From positions 1 through 64,000 of IMG/VR virus record IMGVR_UViG_3300030503_000212: 64,000 bases of DNA; one strand, 5' to 3'. The DNA comes from a virus. This document shows, in pieces, positions 29,799-39,600 of this stretch. Each line of letters opens with the position of its first letter. Position 1 is the first letter of the stretch. The position numbers and the translations under genes were made by a program. The notes below the pieces were generated by a model that worked only from the letters and a program-made list of their open reading frames with translations, ran no database searches and was not told where the DNA came from.

Positions 29799-31142
29799 AT
29801 GGGTTACAAGGATAGAGCAAAAACTCGTGCGAAGGTACTTGCACAGGGTGACAATTTCAAGTTGCGAGAGGGTGAGAATTTCGTACGCATCCTGCCCACG
29901 CCTGAGTCTGCTGAGGGTGCTGAGGATGACGTTTTTTACGAAGTTCTTATGCACAACGACATCGGGGCAGAAAAGCGGTTTATGCGTTGTGGTAAGGATG
30001 CGCATGATCCGACACTGGGTGATTGCTACATCTGCGATGTCGTTGTTCCACGGCTTATCGCGAACGGCAATCAGGAGACAGCCAAGAAACTCAAGCCGCG
30101 TTGGTCAGGTGTTGTTCAGGCGCTGCACATGGCTGAGGACAACAACGTTACGGGTCCCCATTTTTGGATGGTCGGCGGCAAGTTGGGCAAGAATCTACTC
30201 ATGTTGCTGGGTCAGAGCAACAGGGACTATGCATCGATTAAGCATGGTTACTGGATCTATGTTAACCGCACAGGATCGGGACTCCTGACGGAATACTCTG
30301 CTCCGATTCCAGATCAAGATCCAATCGCAGTGAGTCAGAAGTATGCTGACATTCTCAAGCCGTTCGAACAGCTTACAGAGTTGCCGGTGTATTCGGAGCA
30401 GGGCCAAAAAGATGCATGGCTTGGGAATCGTGATGCTGGTCAAGAAAAGGCGCAGTCGCCGTCGTCCAGGCGTGCGGGTGTTATGGATGAGGATGAAGCA
30501 CCAGCGCCTCGTTCTACGCGCCGTGCGGCTGTTGTGGACGATGATGATACTCCTGCACCACGTAAGCCCGCTCCTACGCTCACCAAGACCAAGACAAAGC
30601 CCGTGCAGCCTGATTCTGAGGAGGCTGTCGAGGAGGAACCTGTATCCGAGGGTCCGACCCGAGAGGATATTCTGGCGTCGCCGCCCCTCAAGGCTCGCGA
30701 TCCAATCACTGGCGATAAGCGTTACAAAGTCGAAATTGAGGATGGTAAGTTCGTCGCAATGACGGCTGACGGCAAGCCGTCGCCCAAGGGACTTGCTGAG
30801 GGTGAGGAGCCTACCAAGCCGGGTAAGCTCTGGCTCAAGGAACATCCTGCTCCGGTTGAGGATGAGGTGGAGGAGTCTGAGGACTATGAGGAGTCCGAGG
30901 AGCCAGTAGAACGGCCTACACGTGGAGCTAAGCCCAGCAAGCCCGCCGTAGAACCTGAGGAGGCTGACGACCTACCCCCACGCAGCACTAAGGGCAAAGC
31001 ATCCACCCAGGCCAAGCTGCCGCTTGACGACGACGATCCGCCAGTATCCAAGGCTAAGACCGCGACCAAGGCTGGTACATCCAAGCCTAAGGCAGCGGCG
31101 GCTGTTGTGGACGATGATGAGGACCCGTTCGGAGAGGACTAG
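29799..31142 (+). CDS. Single-stranded DNA-binding protein (gp32-like)
   Basis: 447 aa from ATG 29799 with GAGGTG upstream. The N-terminal 190 residues form an OB-type core (LREGENFVRILPTPESAEG, KRFMRCGKDAHDPTLGDCYICD with a C...H...C..C zinc site, FWMVGGKLGKNLLMLLG). About 240 residues of acidic and Lys/Pro-rich linker follow, and the end is an acidic tip (DDDEDPFGED) like the protein-docking tail of SSBs. Coats single strands and recruits replication and recombination partners such as the RecA-like protein downstream. Confidence 0.8.
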   Translation: MGYKDRAKTRAKVLAQGDNFKLREGENFVRILPTPESAEGAEDDVFYEVLMHNDIGAEKRFMRCGKDAHDPTLGDCYICDVVVPRLIANGNQETAKKLKPRWSGVVQALHMAEDNNVTGPHFWMVGGKLGKNLLMLLGQSNRDYASIKHGYWIYVNRTGSGLLTEYSAPIPDQDPIAVSQKYADILKPFEQLTELPVYSEQGQKDAWLGNRDAGQEKAQSPSSRRAGVMDEDEAPAPRSTRRAAVVDDDDTPAPRKPAPTLTKTKTKPVQPDSEEAVEEEPVSEGPTREDILASPPLKARDPITGDKRYKVEIEDGKFVAMTADGKPSPKGLAEGEEPTKPGKLWLKEHPAPVEDEVEESEDYEESEEPVERPTRGAKPSKPAVEPEEADDLPPRSTKGKASTQAKLPLDDDDPPVSKAKTATKAGTSKPKAAAAVVDDDEDPFGED

Positions 31143-31165
31143 TCGCCGGGCGTCAACAACAACTC

Positions 31166-31193
31166 ATGCCCAGTGCTAGTACAGGCTGGGCAT
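31166..31193 (+). terminator. Hairpin after the SSB gene
   Basis: ATGCCCAG (31166-31173) pairs with CTGGGCAT (31186-31193), followed by ACTTACTT, only moderately T rich. Possible weak terminator. Confidence 0.45.
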
Positions 31194-31227
31194 ACTTACT
31201 TATGCAAGTCATGAAATGAGGTTGGTC

Positions 31228-31533
31228 ATGGATCATTGTATAGCACATGGATTTTACTACGCTGGTTGCTGGAATTGCCGTAGAGCCCGCGAGGCGTTCT
31301 TATCAGGCCAATCACAAGCGCAGGACAATGCAATAGTAAGTTCATCTGACGACTCATCATCGTTGCTGGATACGGCTATTGCTGTAGAGGTTATCGACAA
31401 TGTAGTCGACACGTCTCCTATAGTTGATGTCTCGACAGATACCAGCAGCTTTGATACATCAGTGGATACAAGCAGTTTCGATAGTGGGTTCGGCGGCGAT
31501 TCAGGTGGTGGTGGAGCATCTGGAGATTTCTAA
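31228..31533 (+). CDS. Small protein with Cys/His head and Ser/Asp/Gly-r­ich tail
   Basis: 101 aa from ATG 31228 (GAGG upstream). MDHCIAHGFYYAGCWNCRRA holds a C-x3-H...C-x2-C zinc-like head. The remaining 75 residues are low complexity: repeated DTSSFD units, then GGDSGGGGASGDF. Similar headed, disordered proteins are common in phages. Function unknown. A CAATAGTAAGTTC motif copy is inside. Confidence 0.6.
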   Translation: MDHCIAHGFYYAGCWNCRRAREAFLSGQSQAQDNAIVSSSDDSSSLLDTAIAVEVIDNVVDTSPIVDVSTDTSSFDTSVDTSSFDSGFGGDSGGGGASGDF

Positions 31534-31557
31534 CTTACTGTTGCCGTACATGCACTC

Positions 31558-31563
31558 TACAAT
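31558..31563 (+). promoter_or_regulatory. Putative promoter -10 box (TACAAT) before the RecA-like gene
   Basis: CTC-TACAAT 18 nt before the ATG. An AACTTACTGTTGCC motif copy lies 17 bp upstream of the box, exactly where a -35 hexamer (TTACTG) would sit. Confidence 0.55.
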
Positions 31564-31581
31564 CTGAACGAGGTGAGTTAC

Positions 31582-33543
31582 ATGGCAGGAAAGAAAAAGG
31601 CAGGCTACGCAGAGGCAGTTGCAACTGCTGTGCTGGATGAGGAGCTTGAGGACGATGGCTCAGTAATCGATATTGCATCATTGAAAGCATCGGTACTCAA
31701 AGAGATCGGCTTGCGAGTGTTCGAACCTGAGACTCGTTTCGTGCTCAAGATGAAGTTTACAGGTGCTGAATACCTGCATCGGACTATGGGCACGCCTTAT
31801 GGTCTCCCGTATGGCAAAATCTACGAGCTGAGCGGGGCTGAATGTCTTGCTGACGATACTTTTGTGCGGTTCACTGTTCTGAACCGTAAGGGTGAGCGTG
31901 TTAATAGTAAGGGTGGTACCATCAAACGCCTTTACGAGAGATTTCACGGGCTTGAAGTCCCCGGTAGAGGTAAATATCAGCGTAAGCAGTTAAAACATGC
32001 TACATACACTCTTGCGTCAGTTAACGAACAAGGCAGAATCATCAGTAATCAGATCGAAAATGTAGTGAAATCTGGTCGTAAGAAATGCTACCAGCTTACA
32101 ACAGAATCTGGTTATAGGATCGTAACATCAGCCGATCATAGGTTTTTCAATGGTAAACGTTATGTACGTTTAGAAAAACTTTCTGTCGGTGATACGGTGA
32201 TGATCCATAACAACACACCGTACAAAGTCGATCACGGACGGCTTATACGGCCTTACGTTGATGTGCTTGTACACAATCACCCATCAGCCCCAGATAAAAT
32301 TACTGTTGAGCCATCATCTGGAAAAGTTTACACATACAAACGGTTGAAACGTTCACGAGCTGTTGTTGAGGCAAAAATGAACGGTATGGTACTTACGGAT
32401 TATGTTGAGCTTTTGAATTCGGGAGACATTGCTGGATTACAGTTCCTTTCATCGGATCAGCATGTTCATCACATAGACGAAGATACGATGAACGATGAGC
32501 CTGATAATTTGGAGGTAAAAACTCCATCGGAGCACGGTGTATTACATGCTACAGAACGCCACAATAATCTCCGTTTTGTGATTGTGCCAGATGTGATCGC
32601 ATCGATTACTTGTGTTGGTGAGCGTGATACGTACGACATATCAATGCGTGTTCCGTTTAACAATTTCGTAGCCAACAATTTTGTTGTACACAACAGTCAT
32701 GGGAAAAGTGTGCTGCAAAAGCTGATCGAGGGTGAGGCACAAAAGGATGGTGCGGTTGTCATTCATGGTGATATCGAGGATTCAGACGATCCGCCTTGGA
32801 ATGTCAAACTTGGTGTTGACAACGATCAGTTGATTCTCGTCAAACCCAAGATGATTATTCTGTCGATGCCACAAGCCCATAAAGATGCCAACAAGGTTGC
32901 AAAAGAGGCTTGGACAGCAAAGCCCGCTGCGTGGAAACTGGAGCATCCGTATAAGCGCCCGTTCGATCCACCTCTACGTCCGCAGACAGCCGAGGAGATT
33001 TTTGAGGAGATTGAAAAGCTCGTCGAAAAGCTGCATGCAGCAGGTGTTGAGAAAATGGTAGTGGCAATCGACTCGTTAGCCAACCTATCTACCAAGATGC
33101 AGCTTGAGGCTGGAACGCATACCAACATGCGGACTAATAGCGACTTTCCTATGTTCCTGTCGCAGAACCTCAAGCGGTGGCAAACACTAGCATCGAATTT
33201 CAACATTATGGTGCTGCTCATCAATCAGATACGTGAAAAGCCGGGTGTTATGTTTGGTGATCCTATTTATGAGCCGGGTGGTCGGGCGTTGCGACATAAT
33301 TGTGCGTCGCGTAATCGGGCACGCAGGGCTGGAAACGGTAAAATATTCCTTGCAGGCAAACTCATTGGCATCAGCGGTATTCTTAAGAACACCAAGAATA
33401 AGTCTGGTGAGGGATCGATGGAACAGCAGATGTGTACGTACATGGTGGAGTGGAATGACAAGCCTTTGTACAAGCGCGTGTCATTCGGCCACTTTGTAGC
33501 TAAGGAAAAGCCTGACAAAAACGCGCCGGTGGATGCAGACTAA
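31582..33543 (+). CDS. RecA/UvsX-like recombinase interrupted by an intein
   Basis: 653 aa precursor; 369 aa after splicing. The exteins form a RecA-fold ATPase: GLPYGKIYELSGAE joined to SHGKSVLQKLIEGEAQ rebuilds the Walker A loop GAESHGKS. A Walker B region (KMVVAIDSLANLSTK) and NIMVLLINQIREKPGV with GGRALRHNCASR (loop and polymerisation region) follow. Pairs homologous DNA strands with the SSB upstream. The intein blocks the nucleotide site until it splices out. A weak GAGGTG precedes the ATG; a GTG nine nt earlier is the alternative. Confidence 0.85.
   Translation: MAGKKKAGYAEAVATAVLDEELEDDGSVIDIASLKASVLKEIGLRVFEPETRFVLKMKFTGAEYLHRTMGTPYGLPYGKIYELSGAECLADDTFVRFTVLNRKGERVNSKGGTIKRLYERFHGLEVPGRGKYQRKQLKHATYTLASVNEQGRIISNQIENVVKSGRKKCYQLTTESGYRIVTSADHRFFNGKRYVRLEKLSVGDTVMIHNNTPYKVDHGRLIRPYVDVLVHNHPSAPDKITVEPSSGKVYTYKRLKRSRAVVEAKMNGMVLTDYVELLNSGDIAGLQFLSSDQHVHHIDEDTMNDEPDNLEVKTPSEHGVLHATERHNNLRFVIVPDVIASITCVGERDTYDISMRVPFNNFVANNFVVHNSHGKSVLQKLIEGEAQKDGAVVIHGDIEDSDDPPWNVKLGVDNDQLILVKPKMIILSMPQAHKDANKVAKEAWTAKPAAWKLEHPYKRPFDPPLRPQTAEEIFEEIEKLVEKLHAAGVEKMVVAIDSLANLSTKMQLEAGTHTNMRTNSDFPMFLSQNLKRWQTLASNFNIMVLLINQIREKPGVMFGDPIYEPGGRALRHNCASRNRARRAGNGKIFLAGKLIGISGILKNTKNKSGEGSMEQQMCTYMVEWNDKPLYKRVSFGHFVAKEKPDKNAPVDAD
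31843..32694 (+). other. Intein with HNH-type homing endonuclease in the RecA-like gene
   Basis: 284 aa, starting at Cys (CLADDTFVRF) and ending FVANNFVVHN before a Ser (SHGKS), the standard splice junction Cys1...His-Asn/Ser+1. Block B (TTESGYRIVTSADHRFF) with the T..H and the C-terminal block F (RDTYDISM) are present. The centre carries VHHIDEDTMNDEPDNLEV, then SEHGVLHATERHN, an HNH nuclease signature. Inserted exactly in the P-loop, a common choice of homing elements because the sequence cannot vary. Confidence 0.88.
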
Positions 33544-33577
33544 CAATCAACAATAAGTTTCGATAGGAGAGTTAAAA

Positions 33578-33979
33578 ATGGCAACACAAAGTGCAAAGCC
33601 TATACCCCCCGCAGCCAAGCATCCGGTGACTGCTCCAGGGTCCATGATATCGATACCTGAGGAGTCTCGGGACGGTACCGCGCCGGATACAAAGGCTGCT
33701 ATCGAGATCATTGACGATAGCGTGGTAGTCAACCTCAATCACAGCAAAGTCCCAGTTCCAGATCAGGGGTCATCTACTGTTGTAAGCAAAGTTATATCGG
33801 ATCTACTACAAGGCAGAATTACTATTGCAGAGGCCGATAATGTGCTTGTGGCATTCTGGCAGGAGCATGCAGATTCGCGTCAGGCGCTAACCGATACACT
33901 CGCACGTCTACAAGTGCTTGGTGAACGCCTGTATCAGAACACGACGGTTTTCATGCAAATGATCCACCGTTATAAGTAA
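33578..33979 (+). CDS. Hypothetical protein
   Basis: 133 aa. Pro-rich, disordered N-terminus, acidic middle, then a helical C-terminal half (VISDLLQGRITIAEADNVLV, LTDTLARLQVLGERLYQNT). No family recognised. ATG follows AGGAGAGTT. It directly follows the recombinase and may belong to its operon. Confidence 0.6.
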   Translation: MATQSAKPIPPAAKHPVTAPGSMISIPEESRDGTAPDTKAAIEIIDDSVVVNLNHSKVPVPDQGSSTVVSKVISDLLQGRITIAEADNVLVAFWQEHADSRQALTDTLARLQVLGERLYQNTTVFMQMIHRYK

Positions 33980-33990
33980 GTCGATCACGC

Positions 33991-33996
33991 TACAAT
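33991..33996 (+). promoter_or_regulatory. Putative promoter -10 box (TACAAT)
   Basis: ACGC-TACAAT, 12 nt after the stop of the previous gene and 12 bp before a strong hairpin. No -35 consensus. Confidence 0.5.
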
Positions 33997-34007
33997 GTGA
34001 GTAAGCG

Positions 34008-34029
34008 AGTCCCCGGTTCGCCGGGGACT
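34008..34029 (+). terminator. Strong leader hairpin (TTCG tetraloop)
   Basis: AGTCCCCGG (34008-34016) and CCGGGGACT (34021-34029) close a TTCG loop, followed by TTGTGTTGAGG, an ACTTTGTGTTGAG motif copy that also gives the ribosome site. It lies right after the presumed start from the box at 33991. It could end the upstream unit or form a 5' hairpin on the downstream mRNA. Confidence 0.55.
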
Positions 34030-34046
34030 TTGTGTTGAGGATTATC

Positions 34047-34481
34047 ATGATTAAAAATACGGTGGCGGCTGATAAGGCCCTAGTATCCAGCACTGCGGAC
34101 TTGAATGAGCTGAAAGAACTGCTGGAGTATTGGCAGCGTGAGTTACGTCTCGATCATTGGGATATCAACTTGCGTTGGGCAGCTCCGGGTGAAATTCCCA
34201 CGGCGGCAGGAACATCCATCGCAGGCAGATATCATCAGGCTACGATTCTGCTCCAATACCCAGGAGATAGGGCTGTTCGTGATTTAGCGGATGTAGGACT
34301 GGGCTATGAACTTACTCTTGTACACGAGCTGCGCCACATTCAGGAATCTATTTGGCGTGATAATCCCAAGATCGAGGCCGTGATGGACAACGATCCATGG
34401 ATACAGCGTTGGCATGAGGCAATACACGATGCTACGGCTGAGGCTTTGGTGCGTGCAAGGCGCGGTTTACGGAGGTTATGA
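34047..34481 (+). CDS. Putative zinc metallopeptidase-like protein
   Basis: 144 aa. NELKELLEYWQRELRLDHWD, then ELTLVHELRHIQESIWR holds HELRH, an HExxH zinc site (first His, Glu, second His), and a downstream Glu/Asp (HEAIHDATAEALVR) may complete it. The layout (helical start, beta middle, HExxH) resembles SprT-like or phage metallopeptidase families. Substrate unknown. ATG is preceded by TTGAGG. Confidence 0.65.
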   Translation: MIKNTVAADKALVSSTADLNELKELLEYWQRELRLDHWDINLRWAAPGEIPTAAGTSIAGRYHQATILLQYPGDRAVRDLADVGLGYELTLVHELRHIQESIWRDNPKIEAVMDNDPWIQRWHEAIHDATAEALVRARRGLRRL

Positions 34482-34540
34482 TGCTGCGTAGGAGCATACG
34501 TTTGTAACAAACAATTCAACAGTAAGTGAGGATCAATACT

Positions 34541-34801
34541 ATGTGGGTTTGGGCAAATAATCATCCCGAGTTACTTTGTATTATTGTTGTGACAATTCTC
34601 TTGTGTGTGTATGCCTATGTACAAGCACTCATGGGTTTTGTAGAGTTTAGATTTGGCCGCACGTTTCCCGGTCGCAGACAAAAACGAGTGATTGAGGTCA
34701 TGCCACCTGTTGATGATAGTGTCGATGCGTGGAACGCATTTGTAGATCGATTTAATGCTGAGGTTGAAAAGTGCCGCTTGGAAAAACGCATTAAAGAGTA
34801 A
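34541..34801 (+). CDS. Small membrane protein
   Basis: 86 aa. One strong N-terminal helix (LLCIIVVTILLCVYAYV), then a soluble charged tail. GAGG 10 nt upstream, part of a CAACAGTAAGTGAGG motif copy. No family recognised. Confidence 0.6.
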   Translation: MWVWANNHPELLCIIVVTILLCVYAYVQALMGFVEFRFGRTFPGRRQKRVIEVMPPVDDSVDAWNAFVDRFNAEVEKCRLEKRIKE

Positions 34802-34820
34802 TCAACACTCGCAAGACACA

Positions 34821-35624
34821 ATGACTAAGCCTGACACATCACGACCGATAGATATTCTCCATGAGGCGGCACGCACCACATTCGCTGTGGGTAAGTTTGT
34901 TTACTTAAAAGAGGTGCGTGATGCTACGGGTTTTGATGCTGTACGTACAGCTGATGCTATGGCTATAGGCATGTACAGATCCGCAGGCCGGGCGATCCAT
35001 GGCTTTGAAATGAAAGTCTCGCGACAAGACTGGCTTAAGGAACTAAAACAGCCGGAGAAATCTGAAAGTCTGTTACGTTTTTGCGATACGTGGTCACTGA
35101 TAGCGTCAACAGAAAGTATCGTTCATGATGGAGAGCTGCCTCCATTGTGGGGATTCGGTATACCGCATAGAGCTCGATCCAATGCCAGCTGGCGAATCAA
35201 GTGGTTAGTCAAACCTCCTGAGCTCAAGCCTATGCCTTACGATATCGTGTTCTTGACAGCGTTGATAGCATCGGCTCAGGCACAACCCGGTATTGATGCT
35301 CGCAAACTTATTGATGAGTCTTACAAGCAGGGTCAGGCTTACAGTCGTAGCATTATTGCGAATCGTGAAACTAAGATTACTAGGCTCGAAAAGATTATTG
35401 AAACGTTCAGTCATGCCTCCGGTGTACAACTTAGTTCTTGGATGGCCGATTCAGATGTGGTTGAGGCTGCTGCTGCTTATAAGGAATTTCGTCTTACACG
35501 TCATACACTAGACAATAAGCGTATGGAGCTGCAAGACCTCTATCACCATTCAGAGCGTATTACGAACGGTATCCGCAAGGTGCTCAAAATCGAGGAGAGT
35601 AATGGCACAACAATTGAGTCTTAG
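34821..35624 (+). CDS. MmcB-like/PD-(D/E)XK-type putative nuclease
   Basis: 267 aa from ATG 34821 (upstream starts overlap the previous gene). Residues about 40-100 read RTADAMAIGMYRSAGRAIHG, FEMKVSRQDWLKELKQPEKS, LLRFCDTWSLIAS. The D...G.E.K core with flanking helices matches the family of small phage/MmcB nuclease-like proteins (catalytic E and K in FEMK). The C-terminal half is helical. Possible DNA repair or host-DNA cutting role. The end overlaps the next gene by 23 nt. Confidence 0.65.
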   Translation: MTKPDTSRPIDILHEAARTTFAVGKFVYLKEVRDATGFDAVRTADAMAIGMYRSAGRAIHGFEMKVSRQDWLKELKQPEKSESLLRFCDTWSLIASTESIVHDGELPPLWGFGIPHRARSNASWRIKWLVKPPELKPMPYDIVFLTALIASAQAQPGIDARKLIDESYKQGQAYSRSIIANRETKITRLEKIIETFSHASGVQLSSWMADSDVVEAAAAYKEFRLTRHTLDNKRMELQDLYHHSERITNGIRKVLKIEESNGTTIES

Positions 35625-36633
35625 AATGCGTCCGCGTAGATTTGCAGACATGATCGATCAAGAGGCGGTTACTGATGAGCTGGCAAATTACTACGTAGAT
35701 AACAGTGATTTGCCGGTCGCATTGATGTTTACCGGTCCATCTGGTGTAGGCAAGACAACACTCGCAAGACTGTGTGCTGTGTCATTAGAATGTCCTCATT
35801 CAACAGAATTTGGAAATCCGTGCAAAGAATGCTACTGGGCATCCGTAGATCCAGAGCAGTACGAGTTTGATGAGTTCAACTCAGATATTACAGAGGTCAA
35901 CTGTGGTGACATGTCAGTTGAGGAGCTACGTAAGTTGATGGCACATGCGATCTACGCTCCTAGTAATGGAGCGCGGTTTCGTACGTACATACTGGATGAG
36001 TTGCAAATTTTGTCACCACAATCTCAAAAGTTCTTGTTCAAAATTCTAGAGGATTCTCCCGCATCAACAAAGTTTTACCTCTGCACGACCGAACCCGAGG
36101 ACATTCTTGAGGCAGTCGTGAATCGCTGTGTCAGCTATCAGCTCAGACATCTGACAGAGGACGGACTTAATCATTTGGTTGAAAAGCTGATCGTCAAGAG
36201 CAAGTCAGACTTGGACCCCGTGACATTGGCTAATCTCCTGATTGAGAATCGGGTATGGTCGCACAGAGCTGTCACCCAAGCTGTTACAAAGTACCTTTCC
36301 GGAGCCACACCAGCCGCTGCTGCCTCGTGTGCAGGTTTAGAGGGTCTGGACATCGGTCTCATCAGTCGCTACGTCATTAGCGGCGACTGGGGGTTATTGA
36401 GCAAGGTGTTGCAGGATGCTGAGGATAGTCAGTTTCGAGTGATTCGAAATAATGTTGCGTTGTACCTACATGCTATGTTGTTGTCAGAACAGGCATCGGG
36501 CGAGAAACGTAAACAACTTGCAAAGGGAATTGCCCGTTTATCCCAAGTAAATCTAAGGGACAGTCAGATACTGAAAGCGGCGGTTACATCGGCACTGCAC
36601 GATGTGATGCTATTGTTCATGCGGAATGCTTGA
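35602..36633 (+). CDS. Clamp-loader ATPase (DnaX-like)
   Basis: 343 aa. LRMRPRRFADMIDQEAVTDEL, then LMFTGPSGVGKTTLARLCAV (Walker A), CKECYWASVD (zinc-like Cys pair), YILDELQILSPQSQKFLFKI (Walker B DE), LCTTEPEDILEAVVNRCVSY (sensor 1 with arginine finger SRC-type region). A collar-like helical C-terminus is shortened. Opens and closes the sliding clamp encoded at 24290. No separate delta subunits were recognised, so it may form a homo-oligomer or borrow host subunits. Confidence 0.82.
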   Translation: MAQQLSLRMRPRRFADMIDQEAVTDELANYYVDNSDLPVALMFTGPSGVGKTTLARLCAVSLECPHSTEFGNPCKECYWASVDPEQYEFDEFNSDITEVNCGDMSVEELRKLMAHAIYAPSNGARFRTYILDELQILSPQSQKFLFKILEDSPASTKFYLCTTEPEDILEAVVNRCVSYQLRHLTEDGLNHLVEKLIVKSKSDLDPVTLANLLIENRVWSHRAVTQAVTKYLSGATPAAAASCAGLEGLDIGLISRYVISGDWGLLSKVLQDAEDSQFRVIRNNVALYLHAMLLSEQASGEKRKQLAKGIARLSQVNLRDSQILKAAVTSALHDVMLLFMRNA

Positions 36634-36668
36634 TGAGTTCGTAATACGTCAACACAAAGTCAAGACGC

Positions 36669-36674
36669 TATAAT
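36669..36674 (+). promoter_or_regulatory. Putative promoter -10 box (TATAAT) for the SbcDC-like gene
   Basis: ACGC-TATAAT, 6 nt before the ATG at 36681, so transcription would begin at or next to the start codon (leaderless mRNA). A TCAACACAAAGTCAAG motif copy lies just upstream. Confidence 0.5.
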
Positions 36675-36680
36675 CTATGC

Positions 36681-39600
36681 ATGAGCGGATCATACATTCT
36701 TACAGGTGACTGGCAAGCCCGGTCATCGAATCTTGAAACCATACGACTTGCTATTGAGCGTGAGAACGCAGTCATGCGCGAGTACGGGGCAGACTTTGTG
36801 ATCGACTTAGGCGATCTTAAAGATCCGTACAATCCTTTGGACGCTCGTTTAGCAATGGTGATGCAGGATCGTTTTCTGCATAAGCAACACTTTGTCGTAA
36901 AAGGCAACCACGACCGGTTGTCACAGAATGACAATGATCTAACGTGGTTTCCTTTGGTGGGTGGTGTAGAAAACTTTGTATTGCGTGCCGCTCGCATAGA
37001 AAAGCCCGATGTCATTTTTTATGTTTTGCCGTACAGCAACAACGGGGACGAACTACGTAAGGTAGCTAACGATTTAGCTGCCATGGCTCGTACAGATCGA
37101 GCACAAGAGCCTAAAGGGTCCAAACGTGAGTTTGTGTTGCTGTTCCATTGCGATGTACGTGAAGCTGATTATGGATCAGGCCGACTCAATATTGACAGCA
37201 TCGGTATGGGCGATTTGCAGTTTGATGCCTATGACTATGCATTCGGCGGACACGTACATAAGCCTCAAGAGCTTGTGCCTAGCATGGCCTATTATGTGGG
37301 TTCCCCATTTTGTCAGGACTGGGGAGAGGCTAATCAGGTTAAGCGATTTTTGGTGTACACGCCGGGTAAAGGTGTAAAGTCGGTGCCGGTCGGTCTACCT
37401 GGGTTTTACGATTGGGATGTGGCTAAGACATTGTCGGTAGAATCATTGGCTGGCTCAACAGTAAGATTCCATATTAGAGCCAAAGATGGAGCTCACTATC
37501 GGGCGCTGGAGGTCAAACGCCGCGAGCAATTTGCAGGCAAATATCCGAATACGATGCTGCACTGTGTGCCGGAGTATGAGCAAACAGAGATAGCAGATTA
37601 CACTTTCACCCAGGGCAACGATGAGACAAAGGTGCGTGAGTTCATCCGTCAGACGAAAGACGACGACAAAGCACTGGCAGATTATGTCGTAAAGACTCTT
37701 GAGCGGGCCACCACTGTTCGTACATTGAACACAGAGGGTTTGCGATTTGTAGCTGCACGCGGGCACAACTACACCTCATTCGAGGATGTGCGGTTTGACT
37801 ATCGTAAGCGCGGTGTGGTCGTTATAAACGGCAAGAATTTAGATTGGCCGGGGAGATCGAATGCAGCAGGCAAGACCAACATTCAGGATCTGGTTAAGGT
37901 CGGAATGTTTGGTGAGCGCGACAAAGGTAAAGAGGAACGTGCCGATTCATGGGCCTCAGAGACTCTTGCAGGCACAGCGTGGCTTGAAACAATATTCGAT
38001 ACAGCAGCCGGTGATCGTGTCAAAATAAAGCGTTCAAGGAATCCAACGTCTATTCAGATGTTCGTGAATGGTGAGGACAAGTCATCAGGTTTGACCGGAC
38101 GCGAAAAGAATGGGGGTACACAGGGACTTATTGTTGAGTACTCTGGGTACGATCTCCGAATGCTAACAAATGCTGTGTACATCGATCAGGAACGGGCACA
38201 TAAGTTTCTTACTGGCACGCCTAAGGAAAAGTCAGAGCTGCTATACAAGTTCCAAGGACTCGAACGATTTCAGACGGCGCGGGAGTTGGTAGCTGCTGAG
38301 GTTAAAACACAAAAGGAATTGGCAACGCGGTTGGATCGTGAGTGCGTAGCAGCTAAAGCCACACACGAGGCGGCAGTGCTCACACATCAGGATGCTCATG
38401 CGGTTTTAGAATCAGCCATAGCTGAAACCGCTGCTACTGCAAAGGCTTTGGAATTGCGGAGCAACGCTGTTGACGAATACATGCCTACGTATGATAAGGC
38501 AGTTCTTGCGCATAAGCGCATCACAATAAAGTTGCAGGAGCTGAATCGTCAGGCCGGAGATAATGCTGCCTTGCTGGGAGCTGCGCGAAATACTGTTGAA
38601 TTGCACACAGCGAGTATCGAACGGTCCAAAAAGGCTAGGGTAGCAGCAAAAATCGAATTAGCTACACGCCAATCAGCTCTTAGCGTCGCCCAAGATGGCT
38701 ATAACAAGGCCGTGGAGAGTCTTGCTGTACTGCGGGAGCAGGTAACAGCGGCTACGGATGCGCTGAACGCAGGTGAACGGGAGAAAGCCGTTACAATAGC
38801 CCAGCTAGGGGCATGCCGGACTGAGATTAAGGCTTTGGGTACGGGCCGATGTGGTGCTTGTGATCGTCCGTTTGATAACGAAAAAATCGTGGCACGCCGT
38901 AAGCGCGAGCTGGCAGCACAAGAAACTGAATGGCTAGAGAGCCTAGCCAGTTCTGACAAGGCAATCAATATCAGTCAGGCTACGATCAGTAATAATACGA
39001 TTCAGATCAAAAAGTTCGAGGCAACAATAAGTACGTACGAAAGTTTGCAGCGTCACGTGCAAAACGCCACAACTGCATTAGAGTCTGTGGGGATTGGTGT
39101 TGACGTTGATACTCTGACCGCAGAGATTGCTGATGCTCAAGAAAATCTTAGTCTGTGCCGAGATCGGGGTAATGCTTTGAACTTGGAAATTGAGCAGGCC
39201 CAAGAGTTGTTGCCAACATACCAGGAGCAGTTGACGATTTATACAAGACTTACAGCAGCTAAAGATGTCGAGGTCGGACAGCTTGAGGATGGTCGGGTTC
39301 GTGAGCGAGCGGCGCAGGCTCGTTATGATCGGGCAGCATCGGACAAGGTTACGGTAAAAGCAACTGTCGAACGTTTGACTGGGGAGTATGATGCAGCACA
39401 AAGTCAGTTGTCATTGCTAACCAGGGCCGTAGAGTGTTTGGATCGTACAGGCATACCAGCATATCTGTGTGCCATGTTGTGCCCCATGTTGACGAAAGCA
39501 GCTGAGGAGTATGCCAAGTTGTTTGCTGACGATGCATTGCAGATCGTGTTTGAATTCGTGGATGGTGAATTCGACAGCAAGATTATCAACGGACAGGGCA

